Source: Pseudopyrenochaeta lycopersici
Taxonomy: Eukaryota > Ascomycota > Dothideomycetes > Pleosporales > Pseudopyrenochaetaceae
NCBI GenBank assembly: GCA_003313425.1
Contig: NHZP01000015.1
Location: forward strand, 186,001-250,000
Direction: 5' to 3'
DNA: 64,000 bases
The notes beneath the pieces were generated by a model. The model saw nothing but the letters and a program-made list of their open reading frames with translations, was not told the origin of the DNA and made no database searches. Positions 45,841 through 57,504 of this stretch are shown here, piece by piece. The translations under genes were made by a program, and so were the position numbers. How positions within the stretch are numbered: the stretch's first letter is position 1; every line of letters starts with the position of its first letter.

Positions 45841-46613
45841 CTACGATTCTTTCAGCCTCATCCCATGGGGCCGCGAGTATTGTTCTCTTCCCACCCACGG
45901 CCGTCGTGAATGCATCACGGCGTAGTTATCAACCAACACAATGTCACCCTTCTGCGAATGAATATCTACTTGCATCTCTTCTACAATATCTAAAGCAAGT
46001 TCTAGATGGGAAGTGTCGATCGGTGAGCCATCGCCATAGGTGGACAACGGGTGGTAAGAACTATCATCGCCTCGAAATGGTGGTTGGATTGCGCCATGGT
46101 GGCGGGATCGGCCGTAGGCAGATGTCAGGTTACCAAACCACGTTGTGAGATGTGTAAGAGTATCATCACTCTCTAGGATGAGAAGGTTAACGAAGCGCGA
46201 TTATGTGTTGGCCAGCCGTATTCGTTGTGAGGCCATATGGGTAATTCTGGTAGTCCTTCATTTGCAGTCTTCACATTCTTTGCTAGAATAGTACGAATGG
46301 GTGGTCGTCCGACTTCTTTGTGTGCATCGGATCCAAAAGCGTGCGCAATGCGGCTGTACTCTTCAGCATTCGTGATAGGAAGCCCACGAATGAGAACTGC
46401 ACTGCCGTGTTGACGAACGAGATCAAAAAGAGCACCAGATTGAGTCACTGACTCTAAATTGGCGACAGCATCTTCATCTGTGGGCTCCCAATCTGGTCTG
46501 GCCTGCAGGGCCAGTGGAAATGCGAGATCATCAGGGTAACCAAAAGCACCTGTCTGCTGCTGGCGGTCAAAAGTTACAGTGTCAAAATATGTGAAAATTG
46601 ATTCTGGTATCAA
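45841..46613 (-). pseudogene. TauD/TfdA-family dioxygenase, internally deleted
   Basis: The N-terminal half (46613-46173) contains VLIRGLPI and the iron-binding H-x-E in IWPHNEYGW; the C-terminal half (about 46162-45841) contains the cosubstrate/iron region DIVLVDNYAVMHSRRPW with the distal His. Between them the expected strand segment of some 60 residues is missing, and the two halves are in different frames across a TAG. The remaining gap of about 20 nt is too short for an intron, so this is a deletion plus frameshift. No ATG is found in frame at the 5' end. Intact members are Fe(II)/2-oxoglutarate oxygenases. Confidence 0.75.
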
Positions 46614-47039
46614 TGATGCGATATATGTTAGGTCAGCTATGGCGTGGTGCTTGACTCAAACAAGCATTCAAAATTGCCCTTGTTATGTTTAGTCGGGCAC
46701 GCCAGGTCTCAGTTGTGGATCCGGTGTGCAGGGCTGGCCACTCATTTCTCCAATTGCCGGATCAGTACGATACTGCACGAAAACTCCTTTCCCAAAGTCT
46801 TACCCACCACTAAGTAATCTCCAATGGAGGTTGTAAGATGCGAACATCGGAGCTGTTCCTCAGCCTTTGATGACAAAAATATCTTGTCGAGCACGCAATG
46901 CGGATATTTTCTGTGATCCTGGCTACGGAAGTAAATAAAGGTTTTCATGGTATATTAACTATTTGTCGCCTTCGCAGTTGCCTCACTCATCACCGAAATC
47001 AGTTTTCTATCTAGATTACCAGTCGAGATATCAGACGTT
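46614..47039. other. Spacer between two divergent pseudogenes
   Basis: Former shared promoter region; a 68-codon minus frame (46742-46948) has no support. Confidence 0.35.
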
Positions 47040-48608
47040 GGTAAGACACCATCTATTTCGGAGGAGCATCGATCTACCGAAGCCCTGTCATCTAAGGCAG
47101 ACGGGTCATACCAATAGCACCGAGGGGTTTTCTTTCAGACGACTGTAGTTGGCTTCTCTGCATTCACAGCACCTGGACTATGGAACGCCATCCAATCAGT
47201 TGGTGCTGGTGGGCAGCAGACGCCTTACCTTGTGATGTATGTGGGCCTAGTCATTCAGCATTTACTATGAACCCTGCTTAACAAATTGCATAGGTCAGGA
47301 AACGTTATTCTCTTTGCGCTCATGACTTTAACCTGTTTGAGCGGGTCTGTAGTGATCAATCGCATAGGGCTACGATACACTTTAGCCCTCGGTACAAGTG
47401 GCTATGCTTTATATTCAGCCGCGTTGTATCAGAACAATCGATACGGAATACAATGGTTCATTTACCTCGACTCTGCTACGTGTGGCATTACTGCGGGATT
47501 ATTTTGGGCCGCTGAAGGAGCAATCATGTCAAGCTATCCGCCACCCGAGAACCGGGGAAAGTATCTGGCATACTGGCTTGCGTATCGCAACAGTGGCGCT
47601 ATACTCGAGGTGCGATTAATCTCGCATTCAATTTCAGCGGCAGATCTCTTGGAAAATCGGATTAGAAGACATATATTGTTTTCGTGGTTTTGCATAGGTG
47701 ATCCACTTTCTGGTGAAGCGACTGTAGTTAACAGAATCTAAAGAGTGCCTTGGACCGGGGGTACCAATGTTGCTTTCAACTCCAGATAAGGTCCAAAGAA
47801 AAGATGAGTCAACGGTTGAGTTGTTTGCCGAAATCTCCGCTAAAGTCGAGCTAAATGAGACATCGAAGCTTTCGTAAGGAATTTCTACTACTGTAAGCCA
47901 TATCACATTTCCATTCTTCCGGTCGAGAACAACGCTGAATGCCACTCAGTGTACCATACTTCCTTTGTGTGACATGGTCACTTCCATATATCGGGTCTTA
48001 CATGTCTCTGTATTTCTCTGTTCGGTCTCGGGCACTTGCATCACTCGTGACCGCTCTTGCTCAAGTCCTGGCTACCGGGATTATGGGCACATTCCTTTAC
48101 TGGAAACGCCTCACGTTAAATCAACGCATGAGGTATGGCTTCCTTGGCATGATAGTGCTCAGCGGTGGTGTTTGGGTATGGGCTATCATTATCCAGCACA
48201 AAAACCAGAAACCAGCAGCACAGGCCCGCACTCGACTGGAACGACGTCGCAATTGGCGAAGGCTGGGGGTTGTATGTGTTCCAACAGGTTGAATTCGCTT
48301 TGACATACAATTATGGATATTGGTTGATGGGATTCCTGGCGAAGAGGCCCATTGAAATTGTTCGATACACCAGTGTCGCAAGGAGTGTTGAAGCGGCTGG
48401 TCAATGCATCGCAAGCGGTATCAGCTCAACACGAACGCCATTAATCGTATCGGCGGGGCTCATCCTGGCTTGGTGGAGTATTGCACTTCTCTTGGGATTC
48501 ATTGCTGTACGAAAGGTAGGCGTTGACCACGGTGGGGCTGAAGGCTATGTGCCTGAGGCGGAGCAATCGAACAGAATGGATGTCGAGGGTTCCAAGGCGA
48601 AGGCATAG
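47040..48608 (+). pseudogene. UNC93-like MFS transporter, disrupted
   Basis: Recognisable segments in three frames: VVGFSAFTAPGLWNAIQ and GAGGQQTPYLV (about 47150-47240), an intron of about 60 nt, then INRIGLRYTLALGTSGYALY, TCGITAGLFWAAEGAIM (47290-47600); after GAINLAFNF-like sequence the frame breaks near 47650 with several stops to about 47950; SYMSLYFSVRSRALASLVTALAQ resumes at 47940-48220; another frameshift near 48220 precedes ALDWNDV..FALTYNYGYWL to the end. Intact relatives (DUF895/UNC-93-like) are multi-pass membrane proteins. It is divergent from the dead dioxygenase gene. Confidence 0.8.
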
Positions 48609-49104
48609 TTTTAAGAGGTCATTATTCAGAGTTGGTTATGAATGAAGGCGTACGTTTTCTTGCCGAATTCGGGGCAATTGAAAGCTGGAATGATATATCC
48701 TCATCTTCGTGTGGAAGGACAGAGTGTAAGGCGATAGGCATAGACGGCCAGTGTGCAAATCGACGGGGGTTGACTCTGGGATTAGAACAAGAAACAGGCT
48801 GTAGCTTAATGCTACGTTATACTGCTCATACGACAGGATTGCGCCAATTTTGAATATGGTGTTTAACAATGGGTTTGCGTCTCCAATTGCTCCACCCGCT
48901 CTACAAAAACGACTCCGACCAAACTATCCTCACCCCCCCTGTTTGATATTATATATTTACATGTCGTCTTACTGAGGTAACAGGTTCATTATGTGGGTAA
49001 TACTTCCGTGAATCACCCATCCTAGCACGCTCACTTCTAGTTAACCGACCAAACCCGATTGTTTAGTGCTCCACAACATAGATTACGAATCATACAAAGC
49101 TTTT
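48609..49104. other. Spacer, no gene seen
   Basis: About 500 bp between the UNC93 relic and the convergent end of the large ATPase gene. Confidence 0.4.
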
Positions 49105-52100
49105 CTACACATTGGCTGTAACTGCATATGTAGGCGCAACAAATTTGAGTACGCCCTGTTCGCCGCAAGTGTATGGATCCAAATACGCTCTCCACTGGGG
49201 TCGGTGTCTTGCCCCATCTTCCAATGCATCCAAGCCCGAAATTCGCAGAATGACGTAGATTTCTAAGGGTGTCGCCGATGTGACACGCAATCTCTTCGCC
49301 TATTCATTTTTAGCCCAAAGGTACGCTGACTCGCGCACCGTTTGACAAATCTTACCAATTCGTGCTGATTGCTACTCATATAAAATGTAGTAGTAGGATC
49401 TTGGCTCGTGGTACTCTTCACCTCTAGCCTGTATAAAGGCTCATTACCATTGTTGCTAACCGTCGACAGCCAGTCCGGTGTCGCGTATGGGTGCTGTATC
49501 TGCAGAAAGTGGCGAGTAAGGGCACATTGCGTGTCTTTATAGGTAAAATCTGACACTTCGCGGCCAAAGGGTGAGAACCCTGCACGAGTACGGAGTGAAC
49601 TGGTCCAGTTGCCTTCACCTGTGAAGCCGGGCAATTTGAGTATATCATGGAGCAAGTTGTATACCTGGGCAAAAGTCAGCTTCCGATCTGGGCAGGTTGG
49701 GTAAAGCCGGATTTTCCAAGAGACTTACAAACTGTTCTCCAAGAAATCCAACTTCAAAGTCACGGGCCATTTCTTCCGCATTACGATTCGGAATGCCCCC
49801 TCCTCGTCGCCGCGGGCTGCGGTTGATCTGAATCGGTGTTAACGCTGGAGTAGGCTCTGGGGCCTCGAGGGTTTCTCTCATTGTGCTCATGTCAAAAGCA
49901 TCACCACTGCCGCCGTCAATCGGGACGTTTGACCACGTAAATCGAGAACTGGGTGCAGAGCCCGGATTGCGGGCGAAGTCTTGAAGCCGCTCCCTGTTCC
50001 GGGTCCGGTTATCTGTGCTGTACAGTGGAGCGGCGGTGATATTGGGCGTGTCTGGCTGCTCGCGGGGCCCTCGTTCGGAAGGTATATTCAGATAATCCCC
50101 TGACACAGGCCTGGGGGTGACGGGTCTAGGGATAGGTCTATGATTTAGATGTGGCCACACAGTTTTGTTTACGGCCTCAGATCTAGCCGAAGCACTAGTA
50201 GGTTCTATAACGGCGGATCCTGCGAGGTCCGAGCGAACACCGGTTGTAGGTGTCAACGGTTCATCGTCACTTCGGCTCTGCGAGTCTCCATCGACCGAAT
50301 TCGCACTCAAATTCTCCTCATAGTCGTCTGCAGTATCTCCGCTAATAATGCCTTTCCTAACCAATAGAGTCTTCAACGAGGTAAGTGGCATCTGTAACAA
50401 AAGATAAAGATCTGGAAGATTGGCAAGATCAAGATCCAGTGCCACTACAAGCTGCCTCGGGAAATCTGCAGCAAGCGCACAATCGCGTGCATGTCTGTTC
50501 GTTGAAACAAAAATCTCCAGCCTGGCAATATTGTCGTCCCCGATGGTAACTTTTACACTGGAACCTCCTTCGCTCCTCGTCACCGTAGTGTCTTCTAATG
50601 TATACTGGGTACTGATATCTGCACTCATCCAAAATTTGGCGTTTTTAAGCAGTGACCGAAGCTCGTAAGGTGACTCGCATTTAGCATACTCAAAATATCT
50701 ATTTTGGTAAGCACAAACCGCCATATTCAAGGGGATGACATGTGGAGTACTTCACAAGTGTATCTGCGCGACCCCGAAAGTCCCGCGTGAGGTCGTCATG
50801 GTATTGAAGTGGCTCGCAAGCTTTCGTCTCTATTAAAACATTGTCAGACAGAAACTCGTCACAGTCTTGGTGACGAAGCAAATCTGCTGCCTTTCTTGAG
50901 ATGTCAAAATTGAAGTCAAGCAAGGTGTGACTGTCGAAGAAGATGTCGAATAGATCCTGTCGGTCGTTGACGTAGAAATTTCCAATCGAGCAAAGTTCAT
51001 GCAAGCCCGTTGGCGTGCGGCACGGCCAGCATTTTTTGTGCTTCAGTTGAGACAACATCTCATCATTCGGCCATAGACGGGCAATTTCTTGCAGGAGTTC
51101 CTTGACGTACTGGTGTTTGTCCTCATCCTTCATGCGAGAGTCGTTTGGTGTTCTCAGTATGTCAGTGATTAACATCTGTATTGTTGCATTCGGCACTTCC
51201 AATGTATCTCGAAATAGATCTCGGTATTGATTTAACGAAGGCATGAGAGCATGCTTGTACCGGAGAATTGACCGAGCCCAGATGCATTCCTCAAGTGATA
51301 GCCACTGGCCTCTTTGGTCGTTAATACCTCTAACACCCCTAAGAAAGGCAAGTGGGCGTGCCTTGAAAGCTCTCCTATTAAAACTGTCAGCCAGTTGATT
51401 TAAAGCTTTAAGTGTGAACACATGCGTTATGATTGCGTGACAGCTGCGTCGATAGCTTCCAATTCTTTCATAGAGCTGGTGTACTCGCTCTGGATCGTTG
51501 CAGTTGTTTTGCTGCATCAACGACAAGTCGGCAAGAAGTTCTGTAATCCCCGCATTTGGAAGTTTCAGCAGATTGGTGAAGAAAGCTCTTGTTTCCGGTA
51601 TATGCCGTTCAATGATGTTGCGAATGGCCGTCTTGCTTTCAAGCTCAAGGTTATTCTGCGAAAACTCGGCGTCGTCCCATACACACTGAGCTCGTGTTTT
51701 CCATTCCAGGACAGACCCTGATAAAGGTGGTACAGCAATACAAATGGCTGCGTCATCCACTTTAAAACTGCTTTTAATCAGCAATATTCCATTCTGTACA
51801 CCGCACTCTACCTACGTATCCGCACAGTATTCTTGAAGAAAAACATAGACATCAGTGACATCCGCCATTGTCGTTAGCTTACTGTTTCTAAGCTGTAAAA
51901 TATATTGTTTAGCTTCAATACTGGTCGTATTTGGGACTTTTAAGATCATGCCAAATAGCCGACCTAGTTCGTGACCGTAGACTGGGCTTAAGGCAGGTTT
52001 GTCCGAGAAGCCCTTCGGCCCATGCCAAACACAATCTCTCAGGTACTTGAATTTTTGATTTGGAAACTTAATAGAAGCGTTCCCAAAAGCTTTCCTGTTG

Positions 52101-54880
52101 ATAGTAGTCAGCATTCTTAGTCGACTCTAGGTTACCAAGGCTGCTCTTCTAGTTGCTTTATACACTTACCTGACCTTCTCCTCCTCTGTAGGCGAGAAAG
52201 ATTGCGATTGAATTGCTAGGTAAAGCTGTTTTGACTTGTGGAAATCCATATTATCCTTGAAGCCCGGCTGATTGAGTACCCACAAATGAAAGTCCAGACT
52301 ATCATCCAGTCCGACACCTAAATTGAACAAAAACTTCCAGTCCTTTGGTTCGCCGCTAGGTAGAGCTAGGAAATTGCACTTATCGGCATCACAAAAGGCT
52401 TTCGCTTTTTCTACAAGTTTGGCAAACGGAATGTAGGTGCTGCGCAAAGCAACGCGGCATCCCGTGTTGCACATGAATTCATAACCTGCTAACGCCTCTT
52501 TCGCCGTATTGGTAATTTGTTTGCTGTATAGGCTCCAGTTCTCACGCAAGATAGCTAAGATTTGATCGCGTTTATTAGCCAACAACCATTTGAAGTCACT
52601 GTGAAGCTTATCACGACTCGTGGATGTTAAACGTGGGGCTACCGCCACACTGGATGCCTCCACTAACCATTTTGTGAGCGTGGCTCTTTCTAAAGGATTA
52701 GATTCTGCAAAGTAGCGGTTGTCCAGAAAGTGCGCCTCGCTATAGCCGGAAAAAAGACGCTTTAGCTCTCCAGAAATAGAAGTATCGGCATACATCGCGG
52801 AGCCCAATAGGAAATGATTGTGGTCGGAGCACACGATGTATATCTTGGCCATATTACAATCCTCCAGGTACAGTCGCATCTTGTAGAGGTACTTGAGCTG
52901 TGCAATGATATGGGATCCATTTGCCGAGTTGAACTTGGCGTGGTAGTCAAGGATGCGCTCGGCGACATTATCGACGTTACAGTCCTTTACTCCAAGGAGC
53001 TGAAAGAGCTCCCTTCTGTTAGGGCAATCACATGCTTCCTCTTCCACCAGGGACAATGGCAGTCCAGGCGGAATGGTTGTTCCCAGACTCACCGGAAAGT
53101 AGATTGGATTGTCTTCAGAGGGGGCATACGTCCAGGTGCCGTCAACTAGTGGAATCAGAGAAATATCTCTCAAGTCTCTTGCGTAGGTTCTATCGTCTCC
53201 AGGGACCTGCGGCTTGAGGATCACCTTGGCGAGATCTGAACACCACTCCTTATTTTGCATCTTGGTTTGGAGCAAGTTTTTATTCTGCATCTCCTTGAGT
53301 TTGTCACATACCCACCTCCAGTTAGGAGCAGTGACGCCCAACATTGAGAGGGCCTTACGGACGGAATCGGGGTAATCAGAAGAGACATAATCACCGTCAT
53401 ACCCAAACATTGGCTCGCCGTTGCGGTCGTGCGCCCAATCTAAGAATGTGAGAGACGTTGGCTTGTCAACATAGCCAAGTCGGTCTTTAATGACAAGCGA
53501 TTGGCTTAGGCGCTGACGTATGTTACGTTGTATATTGAACCAGTACGAGCTCGGGCCACTAATATTGTGAGTGAGGTAGAGTGGCCAGCATGTTGCTAGC
53601 GTATCCAAGTTTGACTTCCTGCCATTGCTGTTGAAGTTTTTGATAGCTGCTTCAAAGGCGCGTGGAATTGCTTTTGCAATGTTTTTATTCCAGTTGTTGT
53701 CTTCGTCTACTGATTGCCGACTGGATGTGGTCAGGAAATCTGCCTGGATAATAAACTGTGTAGAGCATTAGTAGGCGCGTTCGAGTAATTATGAAATACC
53801 GCACCTTGAACCCAAAGTCTCCAAGAGGCAGATATGCGAAGGCAAAGTTCTGGCTGCGTATCAAGGGTATGTAGCTGTCTGATTTCTTGGTCACTGGAAA
53901 CGCTAGCACAATGTCGGTCTCTGTGCTGTCTAGACGTCGGATTTCAATTCCGTTAAAATTAATGGTGAATCGATGTTTGTACATGAAGTGTATTTTGTTG
54001 GAATCTTCATCTTTGAGCGACAAAATTCCAGAATTGGGCGTCCATTTGATGCGTCGAAAGCATTTCGAGATAGCTGGCGTACGATCCATGGAAGATTTGA
54101 AGAGTCTGAGATGGAGTCGTTCTATTCGCCGCAGAAAAAGAATAAGAACAGGGTCGATTGAATTCACGTCTTTCTTGAGTGCAGTTGAAAAGTTTGTCGA
54201 CCGGTCGCAGATACGGTCCAGGATGATGGTCGTCTGATGTTCTTCGTCGTGGTCGTCAAAGAAGTCTTCATCCCAGCGCGGCGTAATCATGCCAAGCTCT
54301 CTCCTCTGGTCCAGCTGGAAGTAGTAAGGGTGAGAGCGTATGTGTGCTTGATTAGCGATCTTGAAGACGGATTTGAAGCCGATGCCCTTTTCGCCCGTGT
54401 ACCCTTGGCCAGGTTTTTTGGAACTCCGGCCCGTCCGACATAGCGCCTGAATATTCTCTCTGGAGAATCCCTCTTCGTTACATTCGATCTTGACATATCT
54501 GGGAAAGATGGTAATAGACAATGTTGGCGTCTCGCCCTCGGTATATTTGTTATCGTCGGCATTTTGAATGACTTCCATCAAGAACCGCGCGCGGCTCGTG
54601 TACAGATCAGTCGATATGCTGAGAAATTGTTATTTCCATTACATGTCAAATGTTACATAGCATTACGGTGGGGCTCTCACATCCTCAACGCCTTTACCAA
54701 ATCTTCTCGAATTTCCTCACTGCCTTGTATCGCTTGAAGCATGCCCTTACGGCCATTTTCTGCCTCCTGCTCTGCTTCTCGTCTGAACTCACGTGTGAAG
54801 GTCCCTTTGAGCCGCGCCAGTTCTTCAATTACTGCGCGTGCCTCCTCTGTAGTTGTCACAGGGTCGGGGCTTTCATCCAT
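49105..54880 (-). CDS. Giant GHKL (Hsp90-like) ATPase with C-terminal NO VEIN/DUF3883-like domain
   Basis: Eight exons (54880-54681, 54618-53805, 53755-52170, 52115-51816, 51770-50751, 50698-49729, 49664-49356, 49299-49105) close to 1797 residues. After a charged helical leader comes a GHKL fold: N-box LMEVIQNADDN (80-90), degenerate G1 NEEGFSRENI (114-123) and G2 GYTGEKGIGFKSVFK (139-153), as in sacsin and plant NO VEIN proteins. A long helical middle follows. The C-terminal part, GFLGEQFVYNLLHDIL then SDFTYKD and YRLEVKST (Glu1711, Lys1713), looks like the DUF3883/NOV domain, which resembles PD-(D/E)xK nucleases. An intact gene among pseudogenes. The role is unknown; bacterial relatives of this pairing occur in defence loci. 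The donor at 50750 (GTACTC) is unusual; the rest are good. Confidence 0.85.
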
Positions 54881-55440
54881 AACGCATCAACTTTGGCTGT
54901 TATAGGCGTCCAAATAAAAGATTAGTAATGTAATAGAACTAAAAGAATCATGAAAACTGAACTATAAAGCGTCATATATTCGTGTAACTAGTCTCAGTGG
55001 ACTCCAATCATGATATTTCAAGAGGTCATGGGGGCTGTGAATACCCCGCTGCGGCACAGCTGCCTCGCGAGAACCTACACACCTAAATTAATTACCGTAG
55101 CGGGTAATGCTGTCATTTGATTCGTTATTACCAACAATCATAGTCCCTGCGTTTTCACTATGTTTCATTGCGGTAAAGTTCGTTGTCAAGCAGAGATGTG
55201 GCGAAACATGCTGACCACGAAAATTGTCGAAGGCGCTGTTATAATATTATAGGTGTTGCAAATGTAACCACAAGGTAAGAGAGAAGCATAATATTAATTT
55301 CTTAAGGATATATCACTTGCTTATCATTTAGGGTAGCCTCTAAAAGAGAATAATCTCTATAGAAATTTTAGAATACTAGGTACTCTGTACGGTAAGCCAA
55401 GACGGCAGAGGAACTGCCATAAGCGCCAGAACGGATCTGA
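54881..55440. other. Spacer, no gene seen
   Basis: 560 bp, AT-rich towards the right. No supported feature. Confidence 0.4.
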
Positions 55441-56253
55441 CTATCTGCCGCAATTCCGCGTCGCACATACAGTCGTTTCATGAATATACCTAATCCGACC
55501 GCCTTCTATCCTAAAAAAATTGGTACTCGGAGTGCCCTCCGGCCTCGTCGCATCGATGAACGGGAAATCATTCAAAATCCCCAACCCGCCCACATCCTCG
55601 TCGATAACATAACGGCGATTCCCCGCGCCGGCAAACGGCTTCGGAAACTCAGGCATGCGACACGTATTCGCCGACGCGTTCCTCTCACCCGTGTAGAGCC
55701 CGCCTTCGAGCCGCGCGCACGGCGTCCCGTACGGCACTGTCACTTTGCCATCGGCCCAGCTGTCGAGGTACGCGTCGCCGGCGAATTTAATGGCGGCTCG
55801 GGTGTCGCGATTGGCTGCAGGAATGGTATTCCATGTCTCCTTTGTCGACCAGTAGAGGTGTGCTGTTGCGTTAAACACCCAGTCGCCGCTGTCTGCGATG
55901 ACAGATTGGATCCCTATGATGCGTGCGCCTGAGATGAGCATCCTCGTGTCGATTACATAAGGGTGTGTGTGTGTCGCGGCTGTAATCTCTGTGAAGGTTG
56001 AGCATGTAGTAGTGTCGAGGAGGCTGCGGCTGAGGTCGATGGTGATGGCTTGGTTTAGAAGGCCCGAGGTGATGTTGGTGATCACATCGTTCTCTGCATA
56101 GCTAATGTTCTGGGCCAAAGGAAGTAGACTTAGATTTCCGTTTGCTTGTGCTTGGATATATGCATCTACAGCGCCCTGCAGCACTGCTCGAGTGCATGCT
56201 GCGGACGCTTTGGCAGTGAGGCACACAAATGCTAATAGGAATGAATAAATCAT
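55441..56253 (-). CDS. Secreted protein, DUF8021-like
   Basis: 270 residues, intronless. Signal peptide MIYSFLLAFVCLTAKASA, then CTRAVLQGAVDAYIQAQANG, LSYAEN-like ISYAENDVI, TFTEITAATHTHPYVIDTR, and a C-terminal block with FFRIEGGRIRYIHE followed by a Cys pair. This layout matches a family of secreted fungal proteins (DUF8021) resembling the SnoaL/NTF2-like fold in its opening helices and closing R-I-x-x-I-H-E strand. Four or more Cys probably form disulphides. Biochemical role not established; extracellular by signal peptide. Start is the only ATG in front of the signal sequence. Confidence 0.8.
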   Translation of the reverse strand: MIYSFLLAFVCLTAKASAACTRAVLQGAVDAYIQAQANGNLSLLPLAQNISYAENDVITNITSGLLNQAITIDLSRSLLDTTTCSTFTEITAATHTHPYVIDTRMLISGARIIGIQSVIADSGDWVFNATAHLYWSTKETWNTIPAANRDTRAAIKFAGDAYLDSWADGKVTVPYGTPCARLEGGLYTGERNASANTCRMPEFPKPFAGAGNRRYVIDEDVGGLGILNDFPFIDATRPEGTPSTNFFRIEGGRIRYIHETTVCATRNCGR

Positions 56254-57504
56254 AGCTCTTTCTCTGTTGCGAGTTCAAAGCACAGGTGTGTAGCACCTGG
56301 TGTTTAATACGGGAGTGCCGTGCTGCGCTTTCAATCAGGCAAAGACGCAAGATGTGGGGCTTCAGGGGACCATGCCAATCCTCCACATTCATATCTTGAC
56401 GTAGACTCGGTACTAATGATTGCAGGGGTTTTATCAATTGGACTGAATTGGTTTGTGATTTAACCGCCATGATTTGGAGAAATTCCCGAAAGCGTGGGTG
56501 TGCCTACTACCGAGCCCATATACAAATGCTTCTCTTCCTTGCGAGTCTTACAACGACTTGATGTAGCAGGGCAGATTATATGATTTCGAATGCTGGCTAT
56601 GTCGCATTTATGCCAAATCATGTTCCTGCAATGGGGTTTATATTGAAGTTGGAATTAACCTCATGTCAGCCTTGGCTTCACGGTAGGTGGTCCGGCCGGT
56701 ACGTTCTTGATCTCAACATCGCAGCAAATTGTCGCCGTTCAATTCATTGCGCCTGTTCAGATATGTTAGATTAGCTAGTTTGGAACTCAAAGGAAAATTA
56801 GCGGCTCATGATCCACGGCAGCGGTGGACAGCTTTAGGCTTTGCTAGGCTTGGATTGTTTTAATTTGGGTTTCAAGATTAAGGAAACTGTCTAAGATCAA
56901 ACAAGGCTAATATGGTCATTTTGAGGACTATTAGATAGCATTCGATGGTAGAAGTTTCGTATGGTCTCTACTCATCCTGATAGGACATGTATTGTGGGAT
57001 CGAGGATTTGATAACTCTACGAACATTCTACGAACATAAGATTTGCTCTTAACTACAATCTCTTGTGAAAGAAAGTTTCGGTCATGTGATTGGGCTTGCA
57101 TGACAGAATCCCCAGGTGTTCATGTACAGCTACGTGAATGAGAATTTTGAAAAAGCAATCGTAGTGGTAAACGACAGCATTGCAACTCCTGCATCAGTGA
57201 TATAACTGTACTATTTGAGTCCAGTGTCGTCCATCGGTCTACTCTTCTGCCAGCATGAAGAAGCTTATCAGTCACGTGCTTCACCGGTCCTGTAGCCTCG
57301 CCTCAAAGCCCTGCATCTTTGAAGATCATCTCTACTCTTGTCGCGTTAGGCAACAACCGATTTTCCCAGAGACCTTGCACCTAAACGACTGTTCTTGATG
57401 CTGCTGCTCATTTCTATATTGCTTTATGTTCTTTGTAATCACCATTCAGTGGTAGCTAACACGGCGATTTCGAATCCCGCCATCGCGCTGGAAATTTACT
57501 CATC
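56254..57504. other. 1.25-kb spacer between divergent genes, no gene seen
   Basis: Upstream of both the secreted-protein gene and the second HET gene. A tRNA-like T-arm word near 57468 was examined and dismissed. No TATA box stands out. Confidence 0.4.

Noticed and set aside
46742..46948. 68-codon minus-strand frame between the two pseudogenes
   Set aside because: No motif or splice context linking it to the dioxygenase relic.
50699..50750. Apparent frameshift in the GHKL ATPase gene
   Set aside because: A 52-nt intron with GCTTACC-like branch and AATAG acceptor restores the frame; the GTACTC donor is unusual but acceptable.
51812..51814. In-frame TAG splitting the GHKL ATPase gene
   Set aside because: A 45-nt GT-AG intron (51815-51771) of the size used elsewhere removes it and keeps the frame, so it is not a nonsense mutation.
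55480..55932. 150-codon plus-strand frame
   Set aside because: Antisense to the DUF8021-like secreted protein gene, with Arg-rich shadow composition.
57455..57485. Possible tRNA (TTTCGAATCCCGC-like T-arm)
   Set aside because: No matching acceptor stem, anticodon arm or A box at the expected distance upstream.
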